Shown here one piece after another: positions 40,401-52,019 of a stretch of DNA of 64,000 nt. This stretch comes from Tubiluchus corallicola (Eukaryota; Priapulida; Priapulimorpha; Priapulimorphida; Tubiluchidae), in NCBI GenBank assembly GCA_030141605.1, contig JAQGDQ010000345.1:124001-188000 (forward strand), given 5' to 3'. Below the pieces are notes generated by a model, which saw only the letters and a program-made list of their open reading frames with translations, was not told the origin of the DNA and did no database searches. Position 1 is the first letter of the stretch. Every line of letters starts with the position of its first letter. A program made the position numbers and the translations under genes.

Positions 40401-43400
40401 GCACATTTATACAGTTTTCTCTGAAAGTGAACAGGAAAATACCAGATCAGAAAATCTTATGATCCATGACTACATTTCGTGTAGTTGCTGTCAACTTCTA
40501 GTTTTTAGCTTGCTGCAGCGAATACTATTTAGATCACAAAAAATCTTCAAAAAAGAAGAAATGCTCAAAAATAATAACGGCATTAAAAATGGTTAAAAAG
40601 TTGCTGACAACAAAATGATCAAATTTGTTGGTATTTATAAGTCAGGAAATTGTAAAAATAAAGCTTAAATTTTACCAGGTAAAACAATAAACACGTGTAC
40701 AGGAGAGTTTTAAAAAGAGGCTGTACTACAAGCATTTATTTGCTAATTAAACTTTAATGAGCAATTAATCAACCGTTGATGAATGTCAAGAAGTTTTTTG
40801 TTGATAAAAGCACATTGAGTAAGTCTTCAGCCAATAATATATCCAATAGATTTAGCGAGTTTGAAATTACACTTATTATATTCACTGTTAAGATATTATC
40901 CTGTTTTTACTATGGGAGGTCGAGAGAATTTTTATCATAAATGTGCATCATATTTAATGTTCAGTGCCTCTAAAAGACTTATTAGTTTTGAGAGAATGCT
41001 CCGTAAACGGATAAACTTCAACCTTAACTTTATCAACAAACAATTATAAAAAAGTAGTTCAGTAACAGGCCAAATTTTTGAACCAACCCCAGTATTCAAA
41101 GTAGCCAATTCCTGTGCTGAATGAGTGGCAGCTATTTCTGATTTACGTTCTATTCTTAATATACACCTGTAAAAAAGCAAAGACATCTTTATAAATATAA
41201 AGCATAAGAACTATTTTATGTATTACTAATTGTAAAAATTTTATATATAATTTAAACGTTAAAATAGTATATAGTCGCTGTACGACTGCAAACACTCTCA
41301 TTTTTAATAGTTAACATAAAACAAAATTTATCAAAAATTTCATACAGAACTCTTACACAGGCCTTAAATAATTCATGATGAACCAAACCTGCAGAGTTTT
41401 CAAAAATATGAAAACATGGATTGTCATCATATAATATATTATACAACATTATATAATAAATAAAACTTTTGACAAAAATGTCTGACATTAAAGACTCAAA
41501 ATCATACCAACAGATATCATCATTGGTGGTGGAATTTAACGAAAGAGAACCTTACCATACTATCCCAAAACATTCCTGTACGTGTTTATAAGTTTACAAA
41601 TCATTACGTTGAATAAAGTGTTTGTTTATAATGGGCTAACTCATTACCCATTCTTCATATTCATAGATGGCTTCTTGAACATTGTTTAAGATGCCAGTGA
41701 AATATGGTCATTTAAACTCAATTTTTATTATTCAAAACAATATTAAATTTTGCAATCAGTGAACTCACCTATGCATTTATATAATGTGACTTCGGCAACA
41801 AAATGGACTGACCTGCTATTACACTCAATATGGTTATAGTTACAAAAGTTACAGTCACAGTTGAGACAAAAATTTTTACTGTTTAAACTTTACATTTCAG
41901 GCCGGTTACAATTCATTGCTGTGCACGGATAACCTTACCTATCATTGCTGCTTGTCATTAACTTAGAGGCGTGTTTAATTGTTGATATTGTTACACCATT
42001 CACAGAGACTAGGATATCACCCTGCAAAAACAAACATAAATATAAACATGCTGGAGTTTAGACTACACTTAATTACAGATTGATGGCCACCAATGAGATC
42101 CCAGAAACAGGAGTCAGGTACCTAAATATTCACTTTCCAAAATATTGTAGGCAAACTGACTTTGCCACAAAAAAAAATTTTCATTTTCTTCCAACAATTA
42201 TGTTACATATTAGTAATAACGGAAATAAGAATACCGACACAACATGTACTTGCTTAATGATGCTAATGTGTTCCAGCAAAATGTGTCGTTAAGGGAGACG
42301 TTGATATATGAAACAATGCTTTCCATAGAATCAATGTAAAAGCATTCAGTTGAATTCCCCACCCAAAGATCAATAAAGCTTACCTAAATAAAAGTGATAA
42401 ATAAGCTGCATGGGAGAATAAAAATCAATAATGCCTGGCCATGTAAAGCTTTCAGTTTGGTTGCAGAACAAAAATTAATAAAGCATGGCTTATAAATCAC
42501 GCATTTTATGATGTTTGTCCCTGACAATTTTTAACTAAAAGCTAAAAAGAACTAAAGTTTATAGTGAATATTTCAATTTGAAACATAGGTTTTGTTTTTT
42601 ACATGTAATTCTAGTCTTGGTTGCATAGACTCTTTCTGTTTTCTGTTAAAACTTCTTTTCAACACGGTAAAGCATAAGCAACATCACGCCTCACTTTAGA
42701 ACTTTGCTCTATATCTGGATTACTTTCACAAAATATGTCCAGCAACAATTTTGAAAGCTTCATGCAGATGTTTAACACTACCCATTTCTATTTAGCTGAC
42801 TTTTCTGCTCAGTACTTCTGAGAAATATTTCTAGTGTTGTCTTTTGGACAACATAAATGCGAACGAGATGACCAAGCAGTAATTGACATAGCAATGTAAC
42901 ATAAGAGAACTGTATCAGAGAAACTCCATTTCTAAGGTGTATGTGAGAAACTGCTAGTAATTAACGAGTGGTCAGCACTGAATCATCTCTGCCTGCATCT
43001 GACTGCTAAGTAGGCAAATTATTAGTGTGATTTCTGTTAATAGGGCATCTTCATAAAAGGGGAGTGCAGTAAACAAAATTTCACCTCTAACTCCAGTGTT
43101 CGTGTGTGCGAACTCATTATCCCATTCTTCATATTCACAGACGGCTTCTTGAACATTGTTTAAGATGTAAGTAAAATATAATCATATAAACTCATGGAAC
43201 CCATACTAAATTAAAAAGTCTGACAAATATTTCACTTTCACAGGGCTTGAACCCAAGACCTACTACTTTCTGGATAGCTATACTAACAATTATACCACAG
43301 AGACACTTTCACTTTTCAGCAGTAGAGCAACAGGCAAAAAATAAACTTCAAGGAAACATTTAGTCTTTATTTGACGTAGTTACATAACACCAAACTTACT

Positions 43401-46400
43401 ATTTTTATATCAGCAGTAGCAGCCGGAGAATACGGCGTAATACCTTCCACTATCACTTGTTCTTCATATTTCTCCAATACGAAAGCCTAATCAACCAAAA
43501 ATCAAACATTTAGATCCTAAATAATGCAATACAGAAAAAATTAATTGCAAAAATGCAAGGCAAGGCAAGAAACAGTCTAAGTCAAATGAACTTTGTTTAG
43601 TCATCAACAATTTTTCAAACGGTATTTAGCATAATGTTAATTCAATATTTTATACAATCAAGTAGTTCGCACAATCTCATCATATAAAACAATTTGTCTA
43701 GTGACAAGATGCATCATTACATGATACATAAAATTAATGCAATATAATTACATGCGTAAATATTTACAGAAGTTGAGCATAAATGAAAGATTATTATTTT
43801 CAAAAGTTCATCAAGTTTACACCAATGTTTGACTTTATTAATAGTGAATTCTGTCACAAAAGAATGGATATCTTGAACACAGTCAGTATATTTAGTTTCA
43901 GAACATTCTAGCAATGCATGATTAAGTTTGGTCAGCATTCAGGTCAGAAAATTACATATTCTATATATGACTGTTTTTGAACACAAGCAATAAATGTAAG
44001 CAAACTAGGGTAAACAATATATAATACTTTATAATTTATATAAAAGCATTGTTATTTCTTTTGAACACACATATCACCAAATGAGAAGCAATATTAAAAA
44101 GAAAAATGGAGAAGCCACAAAATCTCACCTTTCTAAGCAGAATTCCGATATGCTGACCAGCAGCTTTTGTTATGTGAACGTCCTGTGTCATGTAAACGCC
44201 ATGTCTTGAACTAATAAGCTCAATCCAGTCATGTTTATCTAAATTAAAAATTGAATTTCTTATCTCGTAATTGCAATTTAATTAGTGTTAGTGATGCAAC
44301 AGCAAATCTAATCATTACTGCAAGGAAAAACTTCGTACATTTTCACGGAGCGTCACAGTTTACTTTGTTGTAGGCTGGCCACAAAAAAATTGTGTTTGTC
44401 TTACCTCATGAGCTCAATAGATGCCAGTAATGTGGGAGGATTTTTTTTAAAGCTTTGTGAATGTTTAAAGATGAATTGTAGAATATTTAAAATCAGTTGA
44501 AAACAGAATTTGTTTATTTATCACTGGTTAGCAGTAATGCTTTATATTTTTAAATGCACATTTTTCATGGTTTGTTTTTTAGTTTTTTATTTCGCATAAC
44601 TAAATTATCCCATCATTATCGATTATAGTATGATCTCTTTTTGTATCGCATGAATGTATGTTCTGATAATTATGCTATAAGTGGCAACACTACTTGACCG
44701 TTAAAAAGCTGACTTGGTGGAAATGCTTTTTAGCCTCCAATACGATAATCAGCATCATACAAAATAGTAACTCTGGCCGGAAGTTAGCCATAGAAAAACA
44801 CGGCTGTATCCTCGCTGAAACAATGATGTTATAATAATTATCAAATTTTACTTTTAAGTTAAAAAATACGCTTTAATATGACTGTGTCAAGTAAGTACAT
44901 GAACGTACAAAAAAATTATAAAATTCCTGGCCGGGTGTGAGATAAAAAATATTACCTGGGCGATTATACAGAAGCAAAAGTATTTTTGTCGTCTGAATCG
45001 TATTAACACGAATAAATTTGTTATGTTATAAGGATACAACTATAACAGACTGTAATAATTATAAATGCTACTAACACGACTTACCTACTGCTACAGAACA
45101 ATACAACCTCGCTTGAGGATGTGTTTTGACTAGTCTACTACAATGTAGTATGGTCACTTCTAAATGACCAATGGTCAAGTTCGAATCACACAGCTGAAGA
45201 CTGGTAATTTTTTTCTTTGTGTGATCAGGTTTGATAAAGAATGGCTTATACCGCATCTTGTAATTTGGAAGCGTATGCTTTTTTCTTACTGTGCGCTTTA
45301 GCTGTAAAAAAATACAAAAAACAACTCGTACATAAAACTAGTACTGACAGTTTATTTATGATGAATTGACATCTAGTTCTGTAATTCTATTATCATTGTG
45401 TTATTATGTATCTCACAGTGCTTTTATGCATTGATGTAATTTGATCTTTAAGTAACAAAGTAAGTAAGTAAATTTGAGCATCAATATATTTCAATTTGAA
45501 TTTAATTTAATGTATTTCGACTTGCCTTTTATTTATATTTTAATGTATTTCAATTTGAATTTATTTGTATTTTAATGTATTAATTATTTCTGCTATGTAA
45601 GCAGTACTAAAACATAGGGTAATGCTGCATTGATCAATAATAGAAAGTATTTTAAGGTACCTCACTTATTTGATTTCCAATTTGTTTTTGCAGCTAACTG
45701 ACTAATAATGTTCAGCTTATGACAAACTTTTATTCAGTAATTGAGAATTTTTTAGTCACCATATGAAGTCTTGTGTCTTCTTCTGCTATCATGGTAATAC
45801 TCTAGAGCAGAGATTAAAACTGCTGCATCGCTACATACATTAAAAAGCAGGATATATACTGGGTGGTGCAGAAAAAATGTGCCTACATTTAGAATACAAA
45901 AGTATAGAAGCATTTGAAATACACAGTTGAATTTCACAGCATGATATTACAATACATTCACGTTTGGCTGTGAAAGTAGCAAGTTTATAGTCCTCGTGGT
46001 TTCTACTGCCATGACTGCTGGGCGATACAGTGGCAGAGTGGTCTAAAAGCAGCTGCCTTCTAAGTAGAAGATCCATAGTTCAAATCTGGGCTGCATCCAA
46101 ACTGCTTCGCATTTCCTGTTTTTCAAGTTTGGTATCAAAATTTAATTAACTGTGTGTTTCTTCCATCATTAAAAACAGCCTTGATACTAAGAATATAATA
46201 ATCACTTTAATTACAATAAAAATAAAAAAAATCAATGGCTTACAACTTGTCAAAGTGAAAAATAAGGATAAATACTGTAATACACTTACTTGACCGATAA
46301 TTAGGTTTGTCACTTGAGGGATGGGACGTCCCTGGAATTGAGATTCGACATCAAATTCCATATCTGGCTCCTATAATAAAAGCAGATAATGTAAGCAGAT

Positions 46401-49400
46401 GAATGTATTTAGCCAATAATTACAATCTGTATGTGAATAACATCCAATGAATATCCAATTTATACTTTGCAACTTGTAAAACATACAACTATGTACAATA
46501 GATTTTAAAATAATAGTTCAACCTCTGACATCACTTTACGTTCACATTTCACGTTCACTATAAGTTATAATAGCTAATACTGATTCGCTACAAATACATA
46601 CTATTTTTAATAATATAGTCATTGTTAAATGTTAGGAAAGTTCTTCGATGAATCTTAAACCTGCCATATAACTTTCACTATAGTATGACAATTGCAATAG
46701 CTGAAACTATTTGTTTTGCCTCGTATTGTAAAGTTGAATAACACTGTAAAAACACTGACAATGCCGTTTTAAAAGCGCTATCACTTCTGAACAAATGTAT
46801 TTCAAATATGAGTATTAGTCACAACATAAATTACCGGAATAATAAATAAACAAAAGTTTTTAGGTTATACTGCTGTAGATTACTTAGCACATGAGCTATA
46901 TTGGATCACGGTGAGAACCATATACCTGGTTTTGGTTACACTGATATAGAATATATGTTACATAACCTTTTAACAGTTTAACCTGTTCATGCTGTAAGTT
47001 CATTATGATCTCAATTACTAACATCCATGTAAATGCTGTTATAAGTTTAAGATATTACTAATTAAATGCATTATAATTGTTTTTCATAGAAATTATAATG
47101 CAAATAAAGATGATATATACATAAATAGTATGTAATCTAGTCTAAAATTTTATGGTGTGTCATTACTTCTAGTCCAGTATTATCAATTTTTTGCATAACG
47201 GTAAAGTAAAAAATTTAAACTATAAATACAGGGTCCAGAAAAGTAGAACACTTATTTGCCAGTGACAGGAAGTATCTGTTAACATTGTTCTTAGAAAAAA
47301 TTCTGCACAGATAAGCAGCCCGAGGGAAAAGCTAGATTAATAAGCACTTGTTATTCTTCATCTAAGAATAGCAACTGTGTCCATCTGGGCACTCTCTTTC
47401 CAAAGAGAACCAGATTCGCTAAAATACAATTCATGTGAAGTCGACCTCCGAGGGTAATTGTTACAGTGAGGTTAATAGTAACACCTGCAACTATCAAGTA
47501 AACCCCAAATATCTGCACAATTACTTGTAACTTTAAGATTCTTAACTCATGTGGAAGATACCAAGGCTGGACAAAAATTAAAAAAGAGCCAAAAATAGGA
47601 ATACTATAGTTGGTAGGATATAGGTTAGGCCTATACAGAAAAAAAACACGTGTAAGCAGTGTGCATATATTTGTACTTATGAAAGGGTACATAATCCTCT
47701 AATAACTCACCTCACAGAATGAGAAAGACCAGTGCGTGTAAGGCAACCTAGTCAGTTGAAGTCGAGCTCTGCCTCTCAAACACGCAAGCTTTACATACAG
47801 GAAAGCTGTTTTCCCTAGAACCAGATCCACATCAATGGACAGTTGAAAACCTCCGGAGTATTCCAGCTCAACGAGGATATCAAGTTCCTGTAAAATTAAC
47901 TTTATCTGTAAGAATGGTGTACCAAAATTGATGCACATTACAGTTTGCGATCTCATCAACATATAGAAAACATTTTCAGTTCGTTTAACATAATTCATGA
48001 ATTGTTTTGAATCAAAGTTTCAAAGTTTTGATTGTTGCCAAGTTTTCATATGAGACAAAATGCTGATCAATTGTTTTGAAAACGCACAAATATTCAGTGT
48101 GGTACTTTATCATATTTGTACAGGTCTATTAGCTTGAAACTTAAGGTGATGATTTACTTTCAAAGTCAACAGATCACATATTGTGATACTTTCCTAGACA
48201 GAAAGCTTATAACTTGGATCTGAAAAATATTATGTTTGTCTCCGATTTGTTGCCGTTTTACTCTACAGGGTAGATAGGGATTTTATTTTATTTTTTGTTT
48301 ATCGAGCCTTATTTTGACTAGTCCTCACATTTTTTATTTTATTTAAAAATTTATTTTTATTAAAAAATTTAGCAATTCACTAATTAATAAAAGATAAATA
48401 AAGAAAAGATTTTCTTTTTCAAATAAAACGAATAAACCAACATATGAACATGTAACTGTAAGCACCAGCACTGGGCAGTGATTATGAGATCAGTTATCAC
48501 TCGAGCAGTTTCAGCAATCAGTGTCCAAGGTACTCTCTGTACCAGACCATTTACATTCATCATATGTGAAGTAACAAGAAGTTTCCTAATATTACATAAC
48601 TTTATTATTAATTATTTATTTTTTAGAATTTTTATTTTTATTTTTACAACAGTTTTTTATAAATAGGCTTAACTTACAAAGTGAATTTATACTAAATGTA
48701 GTTGTACTACAGATAGCTTTTCAATTGCATAGGTTTTACATCAGTTTCTTGTGCTCGACTTTTATAGACTTTGGTTATCAGGTTACTTGAAAAGTGCAAG
48801 GTATAAACTGTACCAAGTCCTAAACTCACACATAAATTAAATACTTTGAGAGGCTCACTTCTGCTTTAAAAGCAATTTAGAATTTCTATATTTCGTTCAG
48901 TAGTGAAATGATTCGTTTTCTTTTGGCAATAGTTAGCCCAAATAACGATAAACATCTGCTCTTTACAACTTTGTCAGAACAATCACTATCAGATTGTTTC
49001 ATTATAAATCACAGCATGTTGGCTGCAGGAGTGTCTGACAGCTACTGGGGGTATTAAGTTTCAAGTTTGCGTGGGCAGCTAATTTTGTCTGCATTATAGA
49101 AGCGGCTGTATAAATATATCTGGTCAACAATCGGTATAAGTACATAAAAAATTTGATAAATGTAAAAAAATTTTTTATTTAGTTGGTCGGCAACCAGAAA
49201 CTAGGCTTTACATCACGCACCTCAATATGATCAGTGTTGCTGCTTAGTTGAACATTTTTGGCTGATATATATCTGATTAAAGGAAATGCATCACCAACAC
49301 TAAAATCTCGAATCTGAAATTTAAGTAAAAAAGTAAAGATAAAGAATTTTTAGTACTTTCCTTGCTACAGATACTTTTTCATTTCTGCATAACTACAGAA

Positions 49401-52019
49401 ATTGTATGGATACAACTCGTTACTTCGTTATGCTTAATTGCTTATTTTTATATATATATGCACATAAGTATGTCGGTTTTTGCAGCAATATCTTCAATTT
49501 AAGACTGCAGTTAAGTCAACTAATATGCAACAGACTCTTTAAATATAGAGAAGACAACAAACAGACAAAAGGTAACCATAGTACAGTAAAGATTTTTGCA
49601 AAAATACTGATAAGCAAAAGACTGTTAAAAAACATTGCCAATTTTTTTAGAAAACTTTTCACCGAAATTTTTGCACATCTGCATGTTTGAACATTTCAAA
49701 AAATTAAAAAATTTGTTGCTCTGACTTTGAGAACAATTTAAAACTGCAGAACTGAAAGTAGCTACCAATGAGTTGAAAATGTAAACACATTTTGAAAAAC
49801 TGTAAAAAGTTGATACAAGATATTAATACAATTAGAAAAAATATATTACAAAGGTTAATGACTAAACACAGCATTTAATGAAATTTCATTTCAAGAACAA
49901 AAACATAATTATGATCACAGTTGTCCCTTCATTTAGAGTAACTTACTTAGACAACAATTAGAATAAACTGTCATAGTTTCCACAGTTAAGGTGTTTAAAC
50001 TGTTACTCTAAATGCTTGTTCTTTGGGTTTTTCGACATTACTGCAGAAATGCCAACAAAATCTTATAATTTCGAGTAAGTGAAAAAATACTCACTGTAAT
50101 TCTTTCCAACAGTTTTCCAGCAGTTGTTTTTTGCAATAGTTCCTGAAATTCTAAACTGATCTTTTTGAGAATCCATCTGAAACGGAAGCCTAGTATTTTA
50201 TGTGTTAACAGCAAAGTACAAAAATAGCATTTTGTAGTACTACAAAGAAGAATATAAAGACTCAGATAAACGTAGTCTCTTTCTTAAAGTAAACATATCG
50301 TATTTATAAGTAAATAAGTCATACTTCTATAGTAGTTCTCTGTGTAAATATTTATTTTATTTGAATAAATAAAAAACAATAAACATATCATATTTAACAA
50401 AGTAAACATGTACTTATAAAAATTTCAATTAAATTTTATTATTAAAATACCTCATTTTTAAATCCTTTCAAGCCTTGTGGTTAGCAGTTTTTTGTATGAA
50501 TAAATTAAACTTGTCATTGAGGACTAGTAATATCATAGAACAGGAAAAATACTAACACGTAGATAGTTAGAAAAAAACTGTTTTTAGCTACCTTCTCATT
50601 TCCTTTGTTTCTTTTAGCTCTCGAAACAAGAACTGTAGCATTAAGTTGAGTGCATTACAAGATTCTCTATCATCTACTAGCTGAGTATTTTGTAGAAGAG
50701 TAACGAGCTCCTAACAAAATAATCAGATGTATAAATAAACACTATTGAGATGAGAATACGCAGTTACTTAGATTTTATTACAATAAGGTTAAGCAGTCTT
50801 ACATTACTACTGATACATCATCAACGTCATCACAACTGTCATCATCATCACCTTCTTCTTCATTATTCTAAATTTTGTACTTAACTTTGCACAGTGACAA
50901 GAAAAAGCAAATTAAAACAAAAGTTATTGTATCTTAAACTTGGATGATTAACTACCAATCCTATATTTCAATAAAAAGATGTATTCTTTTCTTTATAGGG
51001 ATTGCATCTTGAACGTAAGAAGTATACTACTACTAACCAAGGATGTATAGGATCCTGACATCCTGTTACTTTAATTGATCCGAATCTGGCAGAAATTTTT
51101 GTGGGATTTTTCACTGTTTGTATTTCTAGTTTTCTCTGTGTAAAACTACTGATTGTGCACCAATTGTAAAAATTAGAGCGGGTAAAAAAACAAATATATA
51201 TATTTATATTTACATGTTCAGTTTAATTAGCTGAATAGTTTCCATTTTTTTAAGAATTTGAAGGATTTCTATTAAAATCTTGAAAAATTTACGAAAGTAT
51301 CACTTGGTTTTTATGCCGCCACGCTTGTAGCGCAAGCAATACCAGCAATGTTCACACTGTGGTTATTTAAAGCAAATAGCGCAAGATATACTGTTACTGC
51401 TGCAAAAATGTTTGCTAAAAATTAGAATAATCTATTTCTAGTAAAAGCACATTTTGACGTTTTTTTAGCTCAAACCAAGTGCAGATTAAGTATTCAAAAT
51501 TACAGTACATCAACTTTTGCAGTGTTTCCATTTAACATTACTCAGTGACGTCCTTTCAAAATGGACAGTTGATGCAACCACATTAATAAAAGGCTAAACA
51601 AATGAAATATCGTTTACGTTAATTTGTAGATCCGGATCTGAAGCAAGTGGATCTGGTGCATCCCTACTACATTGTTATAAGTGAACAAAGAGCATTGCAG
51701 AGAAATTCTAACAGCACAGAACATTGACATTAACTGAGTGTTATAACTGAACTATCATAATGAGAGCTAATGAGCTGCATACATAAATATGATTACATCC
51801 CATGAAAGCTGCATGACTAATGCAGATATTAACCACCTCACAACACTTCAATACAACAACACAACCTACCTGTGGTAATTTGAACTTAGGGAATTGTGGT
51901 TTAAAATCTGGCTGAACCACAGATATGTTAGATAACCAAACACTAAAACATAGCCATTGAATGCAGAGAGTAAGTAGAATTCCAAGTACAAAAGATATGA
52001 CCACAATTGCGACAATCAT
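28480..52019 (-). CDS. PDZD8: PDZ domain-containing protein 8 orthologue, ER contact-site lipid-transfer protein
   Basis: Twenty-two exons join in phase: 52019-51870, 50710-50592, 50176-50095, 49313-49221, 47887-47711, 46370-46290, 45301-45085, 44238-44129, 43486-43400, 42021-41939, 41166-41088, 40008-39690, 38728-38517, 38181-38047, 36886-36780, 36116-35922, 34998-34920, 33995-33901, 33183-33013, 31749-31647, 30870-30670 and 28743-28480 (TGA). They give about 1052 residues; human PDZD8 is 1154. Order: N-terminal membrane anchor (residues 1-25), SMP (about 60-270), PDZ (about 310-410), disordered linker, C2-like (about 600-720), C1 zinc finger (about 757-805), Ser/Pro linker, coiled coil (about 935-1020). 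Diagnostic blocks are YSGGFQLSIDVDLVLGKTAF, FEV-type FDVESQFQGRP and KKHTLPNYKMRYKPFF. Known: PDZD8 is an ER protein at ER-mitochondria and ER-endolysosome contacts, binds Rab7-GTP and moves lipids through its SMP domain. Uncertain: the linker after exon 1 (a possible extra exon at 51663-51618) and the last acceptor (28743 or 28752). The donor GGG/GTTGGT of exon 11 is weak. Confidence 0.93.
28864..29180. mobile_element. MITE-like element in the last PDZD8 intron
   Basis: The left end (AGTAAGCTATGTATAACTCAAG) and the reverse complement of the right end (AGTAAACTATATGTAAGTCGAA) are similar and face each other about 310 bp apart. Internal motifs such as TAACTCGAA and TAACTTGAA recur. The element abuts a (TA)n tract on the right, which obscures any TA target duplication. 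It carries no coding capacity. This fits a small non-autonomous DNA transposon of the TA-targeting group. Confidence 0.5.
29956..30499 (+). mobile_element. Tigger/pogo-like DNA transposon, internally deleted
   Basis: The element starts CAGTGGAACTTCGACTTACG and ends in the reverse complement of CAGTGATACCTCAAGATACG, inverted termini of the Tigger/pogo type. Both ends are flanked by TA (29954-29955 and 30500-30501), the expected target duplication. Inside, at 30169, ATG opens MGPKKVSASGNDKNKMM, matching the usual start of Tigger transposases, followed by MEAKLKTIANMKE (helix-turn-helix region); the frame is then broken (IAREYERNPST appears in another frame). The DDE catalytic part is deleted. 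It lies in the last intron of PDZD8 and cannot move on its own. Confidence 0.8.
33901..34998 (-). other. PDZD8: PDZD8 exons 17-18: C1-type zinc finger
   Basis: HVFIGTQFTSSTLCHYCGKK (exon 17) is followed by QCQVCDMICHRKCLARC (exon 18). The ligand order His, Cys-x2-Cys, Cys-x2-Cys, His-x2-Cys of a C1 domain is intact. The spacing between the two Cys pairs is 11 residues rather than the usual 13-14, the same as in human PDZD8, so it is a family trait and not decay. The diacylglycerol-binding loop is poorly conserved, and phosphoinositide or protein binding is more likely. Confidence 0.85.
34181..34278. repeat. Short DNA-transposon end fragment, copy A
   Basis: Contains TTCTAATGCATTCCAGCAAAAT and, further right, TTTCCATA ... 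CAATGTAAAAGCAT (each shown here in short pieces). It shares both blocks, in order, with 42241-42345. Such TAATGC.TTCCAG words are typical inner terminal repeats of TA-targeting transposons. Intronic in PDZD8. Confidence 0.5.
35922..38728 (-). other. PDZD8: PDZD8 exons 13-16: C2-like domain
   Basis: The start of exon 14 reads DPEWNQSFILKV, the hallmark DPxWN.xF strand of C2 domains. HRYLNLCIWSSDPEK follows (aligning with human HRYLNIALWCRDPFK), then ILLGH, and exon 16 RHPGFDLSLCYGDVTVLFK (aligning with FNDKFCYGDITIHFK). Few acidic loop residues suggest weak or absent calcium binding; that part is inference. Confidence 0.75.
36686..36745 (-). repeat. tRNA-derived SINE fragment (A-box half)
   Basis: The minus strand reads CTAGCTCAGTGGTAACAGTG, a near-perfect tRNA D-arm and A-box. 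The B-box half is degraded. It lies in the PDZD8 intron between exons 15 and 16, adjacent to the donor of exon 15. Confidence 0.55.
41631..41716. repeat. Duplicated intronic segment, copy 1
   Basis: About 85 bp, roughly 85-90% identical to 43107-43195 in the same orientation. The shared core contains CCATTCTTCATATTCA and GGCTTCTTGAACATTGTTTA. On the minus strand (the PDZD8 direction) it is open: LNNVQEAIYEYEEW. It lies in the intron between exons 10 and 11. Confidence 0.7.
42241..42345. repeat. Short DNA-transposon end fragment, copy B
   Basis: Matches copy A at 34181-34278: TGCTAATGTGTTCCAGCAAA, then TTTCCATAGAATCAATGTAA. The word TGTCGTTAAGGGAGACG is typical of the inner termini of mariner/Tigger-like elements. 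Intronic in PDZD8. Confidence 0.5.
43107..43195. repeat. Duplicated intronic segment, copy 2
   Basis: Partner of 41631-41716, in the intron between exons 9 and 10. On the minus strand it is open: LNNVQEAVCEYEEWDNEF. The two copies flank PDZD8 exon 10 as direct repeats about 1.47 kb apart. Confidence 0.7.
43235..43315 (-). repeat. tRNA-derived SINE head
   Basis: The minus strand reads CTCTGTGGTATAATTGTTAG (A-box-like) and then GGTCTTGGGTTCAAGCCC (T-arm and B-box). The word GTCTTGGGTTCAA is shared with the SINE head at 9340-9425, suggesting one family. It is intronic in PDZD8, in the sense orientation. Confidence 0.55.
45485..45590. repeat. AT-rich imperfect tandem repeat
   Basis: Words TATTTCAATTTGAATTTA and TTTTAATGTATTTC recur with a period of about 60 bp across roughly 100 bp, within the PDZD8 intron between exons 6 and 7. 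Confidence 0.6.
46021..46102 (+). repeat. tRNA-like SINE head or tRNA pseudogene
   Basis: The plus strand has the A-box TGGCAGAGTGG and, about 40 bp later, the B-box-like AGTTCAAATCT; the anticodon loop would be CTTCTAA. The acceptor ends do not pair (GGCGAT at the left against GCTGCATCC at the right), so a functional tRNA is unlikely. It is antisense to PDZD8, in the intron between exons 6 and 7. Confidence 0.5.
51870..52019 (-). other. PDZD8: PDZD8 exon 1: start codon and membrane anchor
   Basis: The exon encodes 50 residues beginning MIVAIVVISFVLGILLTLC, a single hydrophobic stretch of about 20 residues followed by aromatic and basic residues. This is the N-terminal ER anchor position of PDZD8. 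It ends in phase 0 at CAG/GTAGGT, which matches the phase-0 start of the exon at 50710. The ATG is the only one that places the hydrophobic segment at the N-terminus as in the family. The 5' untranslated region and promoter must lie between here and the antisense LINE whose frame begins at 52277, unless a further 5' exon lies beyond it. Confidence 0.8.

Larger units (their letters stand above)
41088..44238 (-). other. PDZD8: PDZD8 exons 8-11: PDZ domain
   Basis: Exons 8-11 give HIGILLRK, then VIVEGITPYSPAATADIKI, then GDILVSVNGVTISTIKHASK. This is the beta-strand, carboxylate loop and SPAA...L..GD.ll.vNG pattern of PDZ domains. The canonical GLGF-type loop appears as HIGI, a diverged version also typical of PDZD8 members. 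The final exon provides RCILRIER, the last strand. Peptide partners cannot be inferred. Confidence 0.85.
45085..50710 (-). other. PDZD8: PDZD8 exons 2-7: SMP lipid-transfer domain
   Basis: These exons encode LMLQFLFRELKET, WILKKISLEFQELLQKTTAG, IRDFSVGDAFPLIRYI, the core ELEYSGGFQLSIDVDLV, LTRLPYTHWSFSFCE, FQGRPIPQVTNLIIGQ and KKHTLPNYKMRYKPFFIK. All align block by block with the synaptotagmin-like mitochondrial-lipid-binding (SMP) domain of PDZD8. SMP domains form a tubular hydrophobic cavity that shuttles glycerolipids between membranes. All six exons join without frame breaks. Confidence 0.9.

Noticed and set aside
47351-47692. 113-residue minus-strand open frame between PDZD8 exons 4 and 5
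   Set aside because: Exons 4 (ending 49221) and 5 (starting 47887) already join in phase and align continuously with PDZD8. The frame lies beyond exon 5, has no homologue and lacks splice signals in phase.
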